Assembly (NCBI GenBank): GCA_016789905.1
Contig: JAEUQC010000033.1
Location: 1 to 59,895 of the forward strand
Reading direction: 5' to 3'
Length of the DNA: 59,895 bases
Source: Bryobacterales bacterium
GTDB taxonomy: Bacteria > Acidobacteriota > Terriglobia > Bryobacterales > Bryobacteraceae
Shown: in pieces, positions 7,793 to 16,165 of the stretch
Numbering within the stretch: position 1 is the first letter of the stretch
Layout of the letters: each line of letters begins with the position of its first letter
Notes under the pieces: model-generated
What the model saw: the letters and a program-made list of their open reading frames with translations, nothing else
Told to the model about the DNA's origin: nothing
The model's database searches: none
Translations under genes and position numbers: made by a program

Positions 7793-10369
7793 ATGCCATC
7801 CGCGGGTGATCTGCTGGGACCGTACAAGCTGGTGTCGCCGCTAGGCGCGGGTGGCATGGGACAGGTGTGGCGGGCGGTGGATCAACGATTGTCGCGTACC
7901 GTGGCGGTGAAGATTCTACCGGAGAGTTCGGCGAACGATCTGCGTTTGCGGTTTGAACAGGAAGCCCGCGCGGCCAGCGCGCTGCAACACCCGAACATCG
8001 TTTCCGTATTCGACGTTGGGGCCGAGGCCGGAGTGCCTTTCATCGTTAGTGAACTGGTGGAGGGCGAGACGCTGCGCGCGGTGATGGGGAAAGGGCCGTT
8101 AACACTGCGGCGCGCGTTGGAGGTTGGGTCGCAGATCGCCGCGGGGATGGCGGCCGCGCACCATGTGGGAATCACGCATCGCGACTTGAAGCCGGAGAAT
8201 GTCATGGTGTCCGCCGACGGCAGCGCCAAGATACTGGACTTCGGCCTGGCCAAGCGTGCCGTCGCGCCGCAAAGCACGAAGGCCGACAACGCTACCGACA
8301 CCTATCTGAGCGAGCCGGGCACGGTACTGGGAACGGCCAACTACATGAGCCCGGAGCAGGCGCGGGGGCTGGCCGTGGATCTGCGTTCTGACCAGTTCAG
8401 CTTCGGCATCCTGCTGTTCGAAATGCTATGCGGCAGGCAGCCGTTTAAGCGTGACAGCACTCCGCAAACGCTTGCCGCCATCATCGCGGAAGACGCGCCG
8501 CCACTGCCCGCGTCTATTCCGGCGCCGCTGCGATGGGTTGTGGAGCGGTGCCTGGAAAAAGAGCCGTCGCAGCGCTATGGTTCGACCACGGACCTTTACC
8601 GCGATCTGCGGCATATGCGGGAGCATTTGACGGATCTGTCGGCGCAGGCTTCTACCGTGGCGGCACCGCGCACGCGAAGACCATGGCTTGCGGCCGGTGC
8701 CGCCGGGTTGGTCACTGGTGCGCTCGCCGTTGCGCTGCTGTCCCGCGGTGCCCAGATGGTGGACCCGGTGGATTTGATCCCCTTTGCCACGGACCCGGAG
8801 ACGGAAACGTCACCGGCGTTTTCGCCGGACGGCGAATCGATTGCTTATTGGAAGGCCGGCAACCAGTTGTGGGTGCGCGCGCTGAAGAGCGCCAATCCGG
8901 TGCTGCTGGCTGAGGGTGCGACGGGCCGGCCGGTCTGGAGCCGCGATAGTAACCGGGTCTGCTACAAGCACGATTTTGAGTTCTGGTGCGTCAGTGCGGC
9001 GGGCGGTTCGCCGAGGAAGGTGCTGGATCACGCGGGCGGAGGGTCGCCCCAGTTTACGGCGGACGGCAAGAGCCTGGTGTTCATTCGGCGGGAGCCGGAG
9101 AAGGCGCCGCTGTTGTACGTCAGTTCGCCGGTGGGGGACCAACCGAAGCCACTGCCGGAGTTCAAACTGCCGCAGCGCGCGGCTTCGCTGTACGGTTTTT
9201 CGCCGGATGGGAAAAGGCTGGCGGTGAGTACGGTGGCGCAGGAAATCTGGATTGTCTCCTATCCCGAAGGCGAGATGGACAAGGCGCCGATGGCAAAGGG
9301 GATCGCGTTCGATTGGTTCCCGGATAGCCGCCACGCGGTGATTGCCCCGGAACGGGAGAACTATCAGGCTATTCATCTGGTGGACACGGAGAGCCCTTCG
9401 CGACGCCTGTTGCTGCGCGGCGAAACACAACTGGCCGCTGCCTCCATGCGCCCGGATGGCCAGACACTGGTTTATTCGACTGGCCTCGCCGATTGGGATG
9501 TGGCCGAATACAGCATTGACGGAAAACTGCTGCGCTCCCTGGTGGCGACCACGAGCCGCGAACTGTATTCCACTTGGTCGCCCACCGAGGAGCGGTTCGC
9601 CTACGTCAGCCTGGCGGGCCGCAATCCGGCCATCTGGACCCGGGCGAGCGACGGCGACGCGCCCGTGCTGCTGCGCGAAGCCACCGACGGCCCGATGGTT
9701 CCGCAGGCGCTTGCCTACTCACCAGACGGGCGACGGCTGGCCTACTGGCTGGCGCAGGAGTTGCAGACCATACCTTCGAGCGGCGGGCAGCATGTGACGG
9801 TGGCCAAGGTCCGGGCACCGGTGAGCGATGTCTGTTGGTCCGCCGACGGCGAGACGCTGTTCTTCACCCAGCCGGGGCGGCTAATGAAAGTCTCCACGCT
9901 GGGCGGTGACCCGGTGGCGGTGCATGATACCCGCGGTACCCAGGTGGCCTGTTCCGATGATGGCCGGTGGGTGACCTACCCGACGGAAAAGGGACTGTAT
10001 CTTCTGTCGCAAGATGGCAAGGAGGAACGGCTGCTGTTACCAGGTCCGCTGCCGGCGGGCCGCGTGCGTTTCGCCGAAAATGGGCGCGTTCTTTACCAGT
10101 TGGATGCAGAGCGGCGCGAAATATTCAGTTGGGACGTAGCCACTGGCCGTAAGCTGCGGACCATCGCCCTGCAGACCCGGCCGGGTGAAATGGTGAACTA
10201 CTTCAACGTTCACCCCGACGGCCGGCGCATGCTGGTGCAGGTGGGGCGCATCGCCTATGACCTGTGGCTGGCCGAGGGCTTCGCCCAGCCCGCGCCCGCG
10301 TGGCGGCGCTGGCTTCGCCATTGGGACGTGCCCTTCCGCCCCCCGCCGCCGCGGCTGGATCCGGATTAG
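7793..10369 (+). CDS. Ser/Thr protein kinase with transmembrane segment and PD40-type beta-propeller
   Basis: The first 280 residues form a complete Hanks-type kinase: glycine loop GAGGMGQVW, catalytic lysine in VAVKIL (about K40), HRDLKPENV (Asp about 131), DFGLAK (about 149) and a YMSPEQARG substrate segment. A single membrane helix follows at about residues 298-318 (WLAAGAAGLVTGALAVALL). The remaining roughly 540 residues are exported WD40/TolB-like PD40 repeats with recurring SPDG(R/K)RLAY-type motifs. The layout implies that the propeller senses an outside ligand and the kinase signals inside. Such fusions are characteristic of Solibacter-like genomes. The target is unknown. Confidence 0.92.
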   Translation: MPSAGDLLGPYKLVSPLGAGGMGQVWRAVDQRLSRTVAVKILPESSANDLRLRFEQEARAASALQHPNIVSVFDVGAEAGVPFIVSELVEGETLRAVMGKGPLTLRRALEVGSQIAAGMAAAHHVGITHRDLKPENVMVSADGSAKILDFGLAKRAVAPQSTKADNATDTYLSEPGTVLGTANYMSPEQARGLAVDLRSDQFSFGILLFEMLCGRQPFKRDSTPQTLAAIIAEDAPPLPASIPAPLRWVVERCLEKEPSQRYGSTTDLYRDLRHMREHLTDLSAQASTVAAPRTRRPWLAAGAAGLVTGALAVALLSRGAQMVDPVDLIPFATDPETETSPAFSPDGESIAYWKAGNQLWVRALKSANPVLLAEGATGRPVWSRDSNRVCYKHDFEFWCVSAAGGSPRKVLDHAGGGSPQFTADGKSLVFIRREPEKAPLLYVSSPVGDQPKPLPEFKLPQRAASLYGFSPDGKRLAVSTVAQEIWIVSYPEGEMDKAPMAKGIAFDWFPDSRHAVIAPERENYQAIHLVDTESPSRRLLLRGETQLAAASMRPDGQTLVYSTGLADWDVAEYSIDGKLLRSLVATTSRELYSTWSPTEERFAYVSLAGRNPAIWTRASDGDAPVLLREATDGPMVPQALAYSPDGRRLAYWLAQELQTIPSSGGQHVTVAKVRAPVSDVCWSADGETLFFTQPGRLMKVSTLGGDPVAVHDTRGTQVACSDDGRWVTYPTEKGLYLLSQDGKEERLLLPGPLPAGRVRFAENGRVLYQLDAERREIFSWDVATGRKLRTIALQTRPGEMVNYFNVHPDGRRMLVQVGRIAYDLWLAEGFAQPAPAWRRWLRHWDVPFRPPPPRLDPD

Positions 10370-10388
10370 TGTTAGACTGCATCCGATT

Positions 10389-11444
10389 ATGAAATTCTTT
10401 GTCTTGTTGCTGCTCGCCGTGGCCGCGTTTCCGGTGGAATGGAAGATTGAGACCATCGCCGGAAACGGGAAGCCTGGCTACTCCGCCGGGCAGTTGAATA
10501 ACCCGTATGGGATTGCCATTGGGCCTGACGGCGCGCTCTATATTTGTGACATCGACAACCACGTGGTGCGGCGGCTGGACCTGCGAACCAAGCAACTTAC
10601 CACCGTCGCGGGCAACGCGAAAATGGGCTACGCGGGCGATGGCGGCCCGGCTGTGGACGCGACGCTCAACCAGCCGTATGAGGTGCGTTTCGACAAGGCC
10701 GGCAACATGTTCTTCGTGGAAATGAAGAACCATGTGGTGCGTCGCGTGGACGCCAAGACGAAGATCATTACCACCGTGGCCGGCACGGGCGCGCCTGGCT
10801 TTTCCGGCGATGGAGGTGCGGCCGTGAAGGCGCAACTATCCCAGCCGCACAGCATTCAGTTCGACCCCGAGGGCGGGCTGCTGATTTGTGACATCGCCAA
10901 CCACCGCATTCGCCGTGTGGACATGCGGACGGGCACGATTTCCACGTGGGCTGGCACGGGAGAGAAGAAGCCAACTCCGGATGGCGCCTCCCTGAGCGGC
11001 ACGCCTCTCAATGGGCCGCGGGCGATCGATGTGGACCCGAAGGGCAATCTCTATCTGGCGCTGCGCGAAGGCAATATGGTGTACCGGATCGATTGGAAAA
11101 CCAAGACGCTGCACCACATCGCCGGCACTGGCGCCAAGGGGTGGTCCGGCGACGGCGGGCCGGCGAAGCAGGCGTTGTTGAACGGGCCGAAGGGCATCAG
11201 TTGGTCGAAGGATGGCGGCGTTTACCTGGCCGATACGGAGAGCCACACGATTCGCCGCATCGATCTAAAGAGCGGGACGATCAGCACTCCCGCCGGAAAC
11301 GGAAAACGCGGCGACGGCCCGGAGACTTCGCCTCGCGATTGTTCCATGGCGCGGCCGCACGGCGTGTTCGTGGACAAGAAGGGCGTTGTCTATATCGGCG
11401 ACAGTGAAGCGCACCGCGTGCGCCGTTTGGCTATTTCGAAGTAA
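10389..11444 (+). CDS. Exported NHL-repeat beta-propeller protein
   Basis: The ATG at 10389 gives a clean signal peptide (MKFFVLLLLAVAAFPVE) and a 351-residue protein; a longer open frame upstream lies inside the kinase gene and is rejected. Six or so NHL repeats follow, each with a pattern of TVAGNGxxGYSGDGGPA, then LNxPxG, then DxxNHxVRRVD. These build a propeller outside the cytoplasm. NHL proteins bind ligands or proteins, and a few are lyases, but no catalytic motif is recognised. The 3' end overlaps the convergent glycosyltransferase gene by 14 bases. Confidence 0.88.
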   Translation: MKFFVLLLLAVAAFPVEWKIETIAGNGKPGYSAGQLNNPYGIAIGPDGALYICDIDNHVVRRLDLRTKQLTTVAGNAKMGYAGDGGPAVDATLNQPYEVRFDKAGNMFFVEMKNHVVRRVDAKTKIITTVAGTGAPGFSGDGGAAVKAQLSQPHSIQFDPEGGLLICDIANHRIRRVDMRTGTISTWAGTGEKKPTPDGASLSGTPLNGPRAIDVDPKGNLYLALREGNMVYRIDWKTKTLHHIAGTGAKGWSGDGGPAKQALLNGPKGISWSKDGGVYLADTESHTIRRIDLKSGTISTPAGNGKRGDGPETSPRDCSMARPHGVFVDKKGVVYIGDSEAHRVRRLAISK

Positions 11445-13260
11445 AGCCGGCGGCGGCAAGAATCAGGCCCAGGCGGCGGTTGTCTCCCGGCGCCTGGAAG
11501 GTCTTGTCGATAGAGATGGTGAGTTGCAGATCGTCGCCCTCGGCGGCCAGTGGCAGCGTTGTCAGCGTGTGCGCGCCCGGGCCGGGGAGCGTCACCGAAA
11601 GCAACTCCCGGCCGTCGGCCGCAAGGGTGATGCCTCGGCCGGGCGCCTGATCGGGCAGGTAGATTTTCACCTCAACCGGCCCGGGCGCGCGGGGGCGCTT
11701 CAACAGCAGCACGGCGCGGGAATCCATCCATCGCCACTGCTCGTTCTCCAGGTCGTATACGCCGGAAACGATTTGCGAAGTCGCCTCCGGCGAGCCCATG
11801 CGCAGATAGGAGAGCACAGGCTTCCTGGCAATCACGGAGACGGTACGAACAATATCGATCGGCGCGCTGGTGACATCGAACGGGCGTAAGCCATTCGCCG
11901 CGGTTGAGTATGCGGAGCGCGAGCCGAGGCCAATCAGCCGCAGCGGAATGCGTGAGGTGATGATGTGCTCGCTCACCGGCGCCGCCACGCCGCCGCCGGT
12001 GGTGAACTTCACCGGATCGGCCAGCGGACTGGTGACGACAAAATCCCCGGGCGCCACTGCCTGCCCGCGCAGCAGCGGTAACCCGCCGCGGGCTTCCACG
12101 TAGAACCGCAGGCCCCACTCGCCGTTCACCCAGACGCGCTTGTCCTCCGGCATTGACGCGGCCACCTGCCGGTAGCCGTCCCAGTGTTGATAGTTCACTA
12201 CGGCCAACAGCAGACCCAAGGCGAGGTTTGCCGCCACGGCCCAGTAGCCCGCGTGTTCCGCCAACACAATGCACACCGGCAGCGCCAGCGGAAGCAAATA
12301 GCGCGCCGACCCGGCGAAAAACAGCACCAGCGCCGCCGCGAAGAAGAGCAGGATCCACTGCCCCAGCCACCCTTGCTTGCGAACGCCAGCCAACACCAGA
12401 ACCCCCGCGAAGACCGAAGCCCAGCACAACGGGTTCGGATCGAACCATGCCGCCATTGCGGTTGGCGCCAGCGCCCATATCCATTCGCGCCGGAAGGCGA
12501 AAAAAGCCGCGAACGGCGTCACCAGCCAGGCCATATGCACTGTTAACGCCGCGGCGTTGCGCAACTTGTTCTCGAGCCGTTGCAGCCCGTAGGTGCTGAA
12601 ATAGCCCGTCAATACCTGTGTGGGCATGGCCCCGGCCGTGGCCCGCTCCCAGAGTTCATGCGCGCCCAGCACCGCCGGAATCACCGCCAGCACCCAATGC
12701 GGCTGCCGGCGCAGCAGGAAAAGTATCGGCACCAGTACCACGCTCTGGTATCCGCACATCGCCGCGCCGGCCATGGCCAGGGCCGCCAACGCCATCCGTT
12801 CCGCCAGAAACAGCGCCGTCGCCAGCAGCCAGAACGCCACCAGCGGCAGGTCGCTTTCGAGCGACGTTCCGTTCACGACAAACGCCGGCACGGTGCAAAA
12901 CAGCAGTGTGGCCAGCAGCGCCCGTTCCGTGAACCGCCGGGCGATTGCCAGCGCCGATAGCGCCGCCGTTAACGAGAACGGAATGTAGGCCGCATGGAAG
13001 GGCGCCTCATGCACCTCGCGAAAAACGGCCAGCAGCGCACCGAGATACCACGCGTTGAACGGCGGGTGCGGATGCCCCTGCATGGAGACCACGTCGCCCT
13101 GAAACGCATAGGTAGTGTGCTTTGGGTGGAGCGGCTCAATCTGCGCGTGTTGCGCGCCGAACAGGTAGTAAATGTCGTCGCCCTGGATGGCCTGCGTCAG
13201 AAACGGCAAGCGCAGCGCCAGCACGAAGGCAATGACGACGACCGCCTGCCGTTTCCACAC
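11431..13260 (-). CDS. Polytopic membrane glycosyltransferase-like protein (ArnT/PMT type)
   Basis: The GTG start at 13260 follows the gcvH stop by 2 bases; the open frame extends further back but would lie within gcvH. The product is about 609 residues. It opens with a membrane helix (AVVVIAFVLALRLPFL) and an extracytoplasmic loop containing QGDDIYY, resembling the acidic pair near the first helix of dolichyl-phosphate-mannose mannosyltransferases. About ten hydrophobic helices follow. The last 200 residues are soluble, beta-rich and likely periplasmic (VEVKIYLPDQAPGRG, LTISIDKTF). The probable role is transfer of a lipid-linked sugar to a target outside the membrane. Its position directly behind gcvT-gcvH is unexpected. 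Confidence 0.7.
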   Translation of the reverse strand: MWKRQAVVVIAFVLALRLPFLTQAIQGDDIYYLFGAQHAQIEPLHPKHTTYAFQGDVVSMQGHPHPPFNAWYLGALLAVFREVHEAPFHAAYIPFSLTAALSALAIARRFTERALLATLLFCTVPAFVVNGTSLESDLPLVAFWLLATALFLAERMALAALAMAGAAMCGYQSVVLVPILFLLRRQPHWVLAVIPAVLGAHELWERATAGAMPTQVLTGYFSTYGLQRLENKLRNAAALTVHMAWLVTPFAAFFAFRREWIWALAPTAMAAWFDPNPLCWASVFAGVLVLAGVRKQGWLGQWILLFFAAALVLFFAGSARYLLPLALPVCIVLAEHAGYWAVAANLALGLLLAVVNYQHWDGYRQVAASMPEDKRVWVNGEWGLRFYVEARGGLPLLRGQAVAPGDFVVTSPLADPVKFTTGGGVAAPVSEHIITSRIPLRLIGLGSRSAYSTAANGLRPFDVTSAPIDIVRTVSVIARKPVLSYLRMGSPEATSQIVSGVYDLENEQWRWMDSRAVLLLKRPRAPGPVEVKIYLPDQAPGRGITLAADGRELLSVTLPGPGAHTLTTLPLAAEGDDLQLTISIDKTFQAPGDNRRLGLILAAAGFTSK

Positions 13261-13262
13261 GC

Positions 13263-13640
13263 TTACTCGCCCAGGTACGCCTGGTAATCGGCCGCTGACA
13301 TCAGCCCGCCGATCTGACTCAGATCCGACAGCTTCACCTTTACCAGCCACGCCGCGCCGTGCGGGTCGGCGTTCAGTTTCTCCGGCGCGCCGGCCAGGTC
13401 TCCGTTTGATTCAATCACTTCCCCGTTCACTGGCGAATAGATATCGGAAACCGCCTTCACCGATTCCACCGAGCCAAAGGCCTTGCCCTCCTCCACCGCC
13501 GCGCCCGCCTTGGGCAGGTCGACATACACAATGTCGCCCAATTCATGCTGCGCATGATCCGTAATGCCTATCGTTCCCGTGTCGCCTTCAACCAGGATCC
13601 ATTCGTGTTCTTTGGTGTACTTGTAGTTTTCCGGATACAT
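13263..13640 (-). CDS. gcvH: Glycine cleavage system H protein
   Basis: A 125-residue lipoyl-carrier protein of normal length. The lipoylated lysine lies in GSVESVKAVSDIYSP (K62), and the N-terminus has the usual KYTKEHEW. It shuttles the aminomethyl group between the P, T and L proteins of glycine cleavage. Its start codon overlaps the gcvT stop, so the two are translationally coupled. The P protein (gcvP) and L protein are not in the window. Confidence 0.97.
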   Translation of the reverse strand: MYPENYKYTKEHEWILVEGDTGTIGITDHAQHELGDIVYVDLPKAGAAVEEGKAFGSVESVKAVSDIYSPVNGEVIESNGDLAGAPEKLNADPHGAAWLVKVKLSDLSQIGGLMSAADYQAYLGE

Positions 13641-14746
13641 TATTTTGCTCGCTTATAGAAGGGCGTTGCGATCACTTCCGCGTCCACAGCCTGATTGCGA
13701 ATCATAACTTGAATCGGCTGTCCCGTGTTGGCTTTCTCCACCGGCAGGTAGCACATGCCGATGTTCATGTTCACTGTCGGCCCAGGCCCGCCGGAGGTGA
13801 CCCATCCGGCCTTGGCGCCGTCCACTTGAATCTCATACCCGTCGCGGCCAATGCCGCGGCCCATCATCTTGAACCCGCACAACTTCCGTTTCAGACCCGC
13901 GGCCTTGATCTCTTCCAGTTTCGCTTTGCCCAGGAACTCGCCCTTGTTCAGTTTGACAATCCAACTGAGCCCCGCTTCCAAGGGATTCAATTCATCGTTG
14001 ATCTCGTGGCCGTACAGCGCCATCGCCGCTTCCAGCCGCAGTGTGTTCCGTGCGCCCAGTCCGGCCGGCTTGATGCCGAACTCCTCGCCTGCCGCCAGCA
14101 GTTCGTTCCACAGACGCGGCGCCTCGCTGTTTGGTACATAGATTTCAAACCCGTCTTCGCCCGTGTAGCCCGTGCGCGCAATCGTGGCCGGAACACCGGA
14201 AACCTCGCCCGTTGTGAACCAGTAATACTTGATGGGCGCCAGCGCGGTTGCCGTCAATTTTTGCAGCGTTTCCACCGCGCGCGGCCCTTGCACGGCGATT
14301 TGGGATAGTGTTGGCCCGATGTTCTCCACCGTCGCGTCAAATAGATTCTGCTCCACGATGTGGGCGAAATCCTTATCCTGGTTGGACGCGTTTACGCACA
14401 GGAAGAAGTGATCGTCAGCGAACTTGTGAACCAGGATGTCATCCACAAACCCGCCCCCTTCCAGAATCAGTCCGCTGTAGTGCGCCTGCCCGATTTGCAG
14501 CTTTGCCGCGTCGTTGCACGATACCCAATTCACCAGTGCCAATGCCTGCGGGCCGCGTACCTCGATTTCGCCCATGTGCGAAACATCGAACAGTCCCACA
14601 TTGTTCCGCACCGTGGCGTGTTCGTCCAGGATTCCGGTATACTGCACCGGCATATCCCAGCCCCCGAAATCAACCATCTTCGCGCCAGAGGCGCGATGCA
14701 CCGCGTTTAGCGGCGTCTTGCGGAGGACTGCGGCGGCACTATCCAT
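13640..14746 (-). CDS. gcvT: Aminomethyltransferase, glycine cleavage T protein
   Basis: A 368-residue folate-dependent T protein that releases ammonia and transfers the one-carbon unit to tetrahydrofolate. Recognisable segments are PLNAVHRASGAKMVDFGGWDMPVQ at the N-terminus (a family hallmark), FDVSHMGEIEV, ARTGYTGEDGFEIY and GLGARNTLRLEAAM. It leads the gcvT-gcvH-glycosyltransferase run. Only 33 bases separate its start from the divergent selenoprotein-like gene, so there is no room for a glycine riboswitch and promoters must overlap. Confidence 0.97.
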   Translation of the reverse strand: MDSAAAVLRKTPLNAVHRASGAKMVDFGGWDMPVQYTGILDEHATVRNNVGLFDVSHMGEIEVRGPQALALVNWVSCNDAAKLQIGQAHYSGLILEGGGFVDDILVHKFADDHFFLCVNASNQDKDFAHIVEQNLFDATVENIGPTLSQIAVQGPRAVETLQKLTATALAPIKYYWFTTGEVSGVPATIARTGYTGEDGFEIYVPNSEAPRLWNELLAAGEEFGIKPAGLGARNTLRLEAAMALYGHEINDELNPLEAGLSWIVKLNKGEFLGKAKLEEIKAAGLKRKLCGFKMMGRGIGRDGYEIQVDGAKAGWVTSGGPGPTVNMNIGMCYLPVEKANTGQPIQVMIRNQAVDAEVIATPFYKRAK

Positions 14747-14779
14747 GAAACCCTAAGGATACCGTGCTAGCTTCAGGAA

Positions 14780-15121
14780 ATGAAGTCTATTTCCTGGTCC
14801 TACCACCGCCAAGGTTGAATCACCTGCGGACGCACGCAAGAGTTTCTTGCGAAAAACAAAGTCGCTGTCGCCACGCGCGTTGACGCCAAGAAAGCCACCA
14901 TCGGCCGCGACGAAGCATTGCAATTGGCCCGCACTGCCAGTGAGATTATCTCCGCAAAAGGCAAAACAGTGAAGCGGCTGAAGCCGGAAGGCGCCGCCGA
15001 CGAGGCTATCGCCGCGCTCATCATCGGCCCCAGCGGCAATCTGCGCGCGCCGGCGTTCTTCGTTGGCAAGCGCCTGATGATTGGTTTTGAAGAAGAGGCT
15101 TACCGGGAGGTGCTTACTTAG
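14780..15121 (+). CDS. ArsC/Spx-like thioredoxin-fold protein, probable selenoprotein (in-frame TGA read as Sec)
   Basis: Reading from the ATG at 14780 gives a 113-residue frame with one internal TGA at 14816-14818 (codon 13) and then no stop until TAG at 15119. The junction reads SWSYHRQG, then the TGA, then ITCGRTQEF. This puts the TGA exactly where ArsC/Spx-like and glutaredoxin-like proteins have their first catalytic cysteine, giving U-x-x-C with C16. The rest is a good thioredoxin-fold match, with LRAPAFFVGKRLMIGF containing the cis-proline and the terminal helix. A SECIS-like hairpin follows at the expected distance. An in-frame stop lies just upstream of the ATG, so no longer frame exists; conventional calling would yield only the fragment from about 14918. 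An AGGA lies directly against the ATG, so the ribosome site is atypical. ArsC-type selenoproteins are, to my recollection, an already named group. A plain nonsense mutation is the alternative. Confidence 0.8.
14835..14851 (+). promoter_or_regulatory. SECIS-like hairpin downstream of the in-frame TGA
   Basis: A perfect 7-bp stem, CGCAAGA paired with TCTTGCG, closes a GTT loop (or 6 bp with loop AGTTT). The loop lies 24-26 bases after the TGA. Bacterial SECIS elements sit inside the coding region, with the apical loop roughly 16-37 bases from the UGA and G/U bases in the loop, as here. Codons across the hairpin still encode a sensible helix start (RTQEFLAKN). Confidence 0.6.
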
Positions 15122-15740
15122 GCGGCGCCACTTCGCCCTTCTTGCGCAGAGTGGGCGCTTTGCGCTTGCTCTGCGCTTCGGCCTCTTTCTTCTCGGCCAC
15201 CTTTTTCTCGCTTTGCTCCTTGGTGGACAACAGCGCGTCGCGCTCCTTCTTCTCTCTCGCGTCGCGGTCGATCACCTGTTGGCCGCGCCCGGCCAGGTCT
15301 TCCTGGGCCAGTTCGAACGAATCCTTCGTGGTCTCAATCGCCGTTTCCAACGCCAGTTCATACCGCGCAATGTCCTTCGGACTCGCATCGCGCACTTTTT
15401 CCAGCCGAGCCAGCAAGCCCTTCTCCGCCTCCGCCAGCGCCTTTACGCCCAGAGCTACGTCCACCTTACGTTTCAGCGCGTCGTCGGTCACCACATCGGC
15501 CGCTTCAATGATCTTCGTGTACTGCTCCAGCAGGTCGTGAATCATCAGGCTTCGTCCGGCCTTTTCGCGTTTCAACAGGCTCTCCACCTGGTCCACGCGC
15601 TGTTTGGCGAAGTGCATGTAGAGTTGCAAACGCTCATTGCGCTCCTGCACCAGGCGTACCTGATCCACTTCGTCGCCTGTCAGGAAATCCTTGTCCTGCG
15701 CCGCCAGCGCCAGCGCCGTTACGATCAGCAATGCCTTCAT
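15114..15740 (-). CDS. Exported coiled-coil protein of unknown function
   Basis: A 208-residue protein with a short signal sequence (MKALLIVTALALAAQ). It is otherwise highly charged and helical, ending in a Lys/Glu-rich tail (EKKVAEKKEAEAQSKRK). No enzyme motif is seen. The start shares an A with the stop of the upstream gene, so it is the third gene of a coupled operon after the TPR protein and the 141-residue protein. A GTG one codon earlier is an alternative start. The 3' end overlaps the convergent selenoprotein-like gene by 8 bases. Envelope scaffolding is possible but unsupported. Confidence 0.75.
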   Translation of the reverse strand: MKALLIVTALALAAQDKDFLTGDEVDQVRLVQERNERLQLYMHFAKQRVDQVESLLKREKAGRSLMIHDLLEQYTKIIEAADVVTDDALKRKVDVALGVKALAEAEKGLLARLEKVRDASPKDIARYELALETAIETTKDSFELAQEDLAGRGQQVIDRDAREKKERDALLSTKEQSEKKVAEKKEAEAQSKRKAPTLRKKGEVAPPK

Positions 15741-16165
15741 CACTTCCCTCGCAAGGTGGCGTCCACCAGTTCGTCAATCTTCTTTTCCACATGCGCCAGC
15801 ACGTCGTCCAGCACCGGACGGTCGTCAAAACTCATGTCCCGTTTGAATGTCTCCAGCCGCCGCAACAACTCCCGCAGCCGCAGTTCCGCCCGCTTGAAAT
15901 ACTTCGGGCTCCGCCTTGCGTTCTTGCCCGTAGCCTCCAGCGAATCCACCGACAAATCCACCGCCGCCTGGAACTCCCGCAGTTCATCTTTGATCTTCTT
16001 TACGTCGTTCGTGTCCAGCGAGGCACGCATCGCCGTCAGCACCTCACCCGCGTACACCAGCGCTTTTTCCGAACGTTTTTCCAGATTCGGCTCCGCTTTC
16101 ACGGCCGTCAGATCCGCGCCGAACAGTCCGCCGGCCAAAAGCAGCAGCCACCCGAAACGTGTCAT
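15740..16165 (-). CDS. Small exported helical protein of unknown function
   Basis: A 141-residue protein with signal peptide TRFGWLLLLAGGLFGAD, followed by amphipathic helices rich in Glu, Lys and Arg (EKRSEKALVYAGEVL, RELLRRLETFKRDM). I do not recognise the family. It is the middle gene of the operon: its ATG overlaps the TPR gene stop (ATGA) and its own stop overlaps the next start. It shares size class and helical character with the downstream product, so the two may be distant homologues or partners of the TPR protein. Confidence 0.75.
   Translation of the reverse strand: MTRFGWLLLLAGGLFGADLTAVKAEPNLEKRSEKALVYAGEVLTAMRASLDTNDVKKIKDELREFQAAVDLSVDSLEATGKNARRSPKYFKRAELRLRELLRRLETFKRDMSFDDRPVLDDVLAHVEKKIDELVDATLRGK

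Noticed and set aside
14747..14779. Glycine riboswitch upstream of gcvT
   Set aside because: Only 33 bases separate gcvT from the divergent gene, too short for the aptamer.
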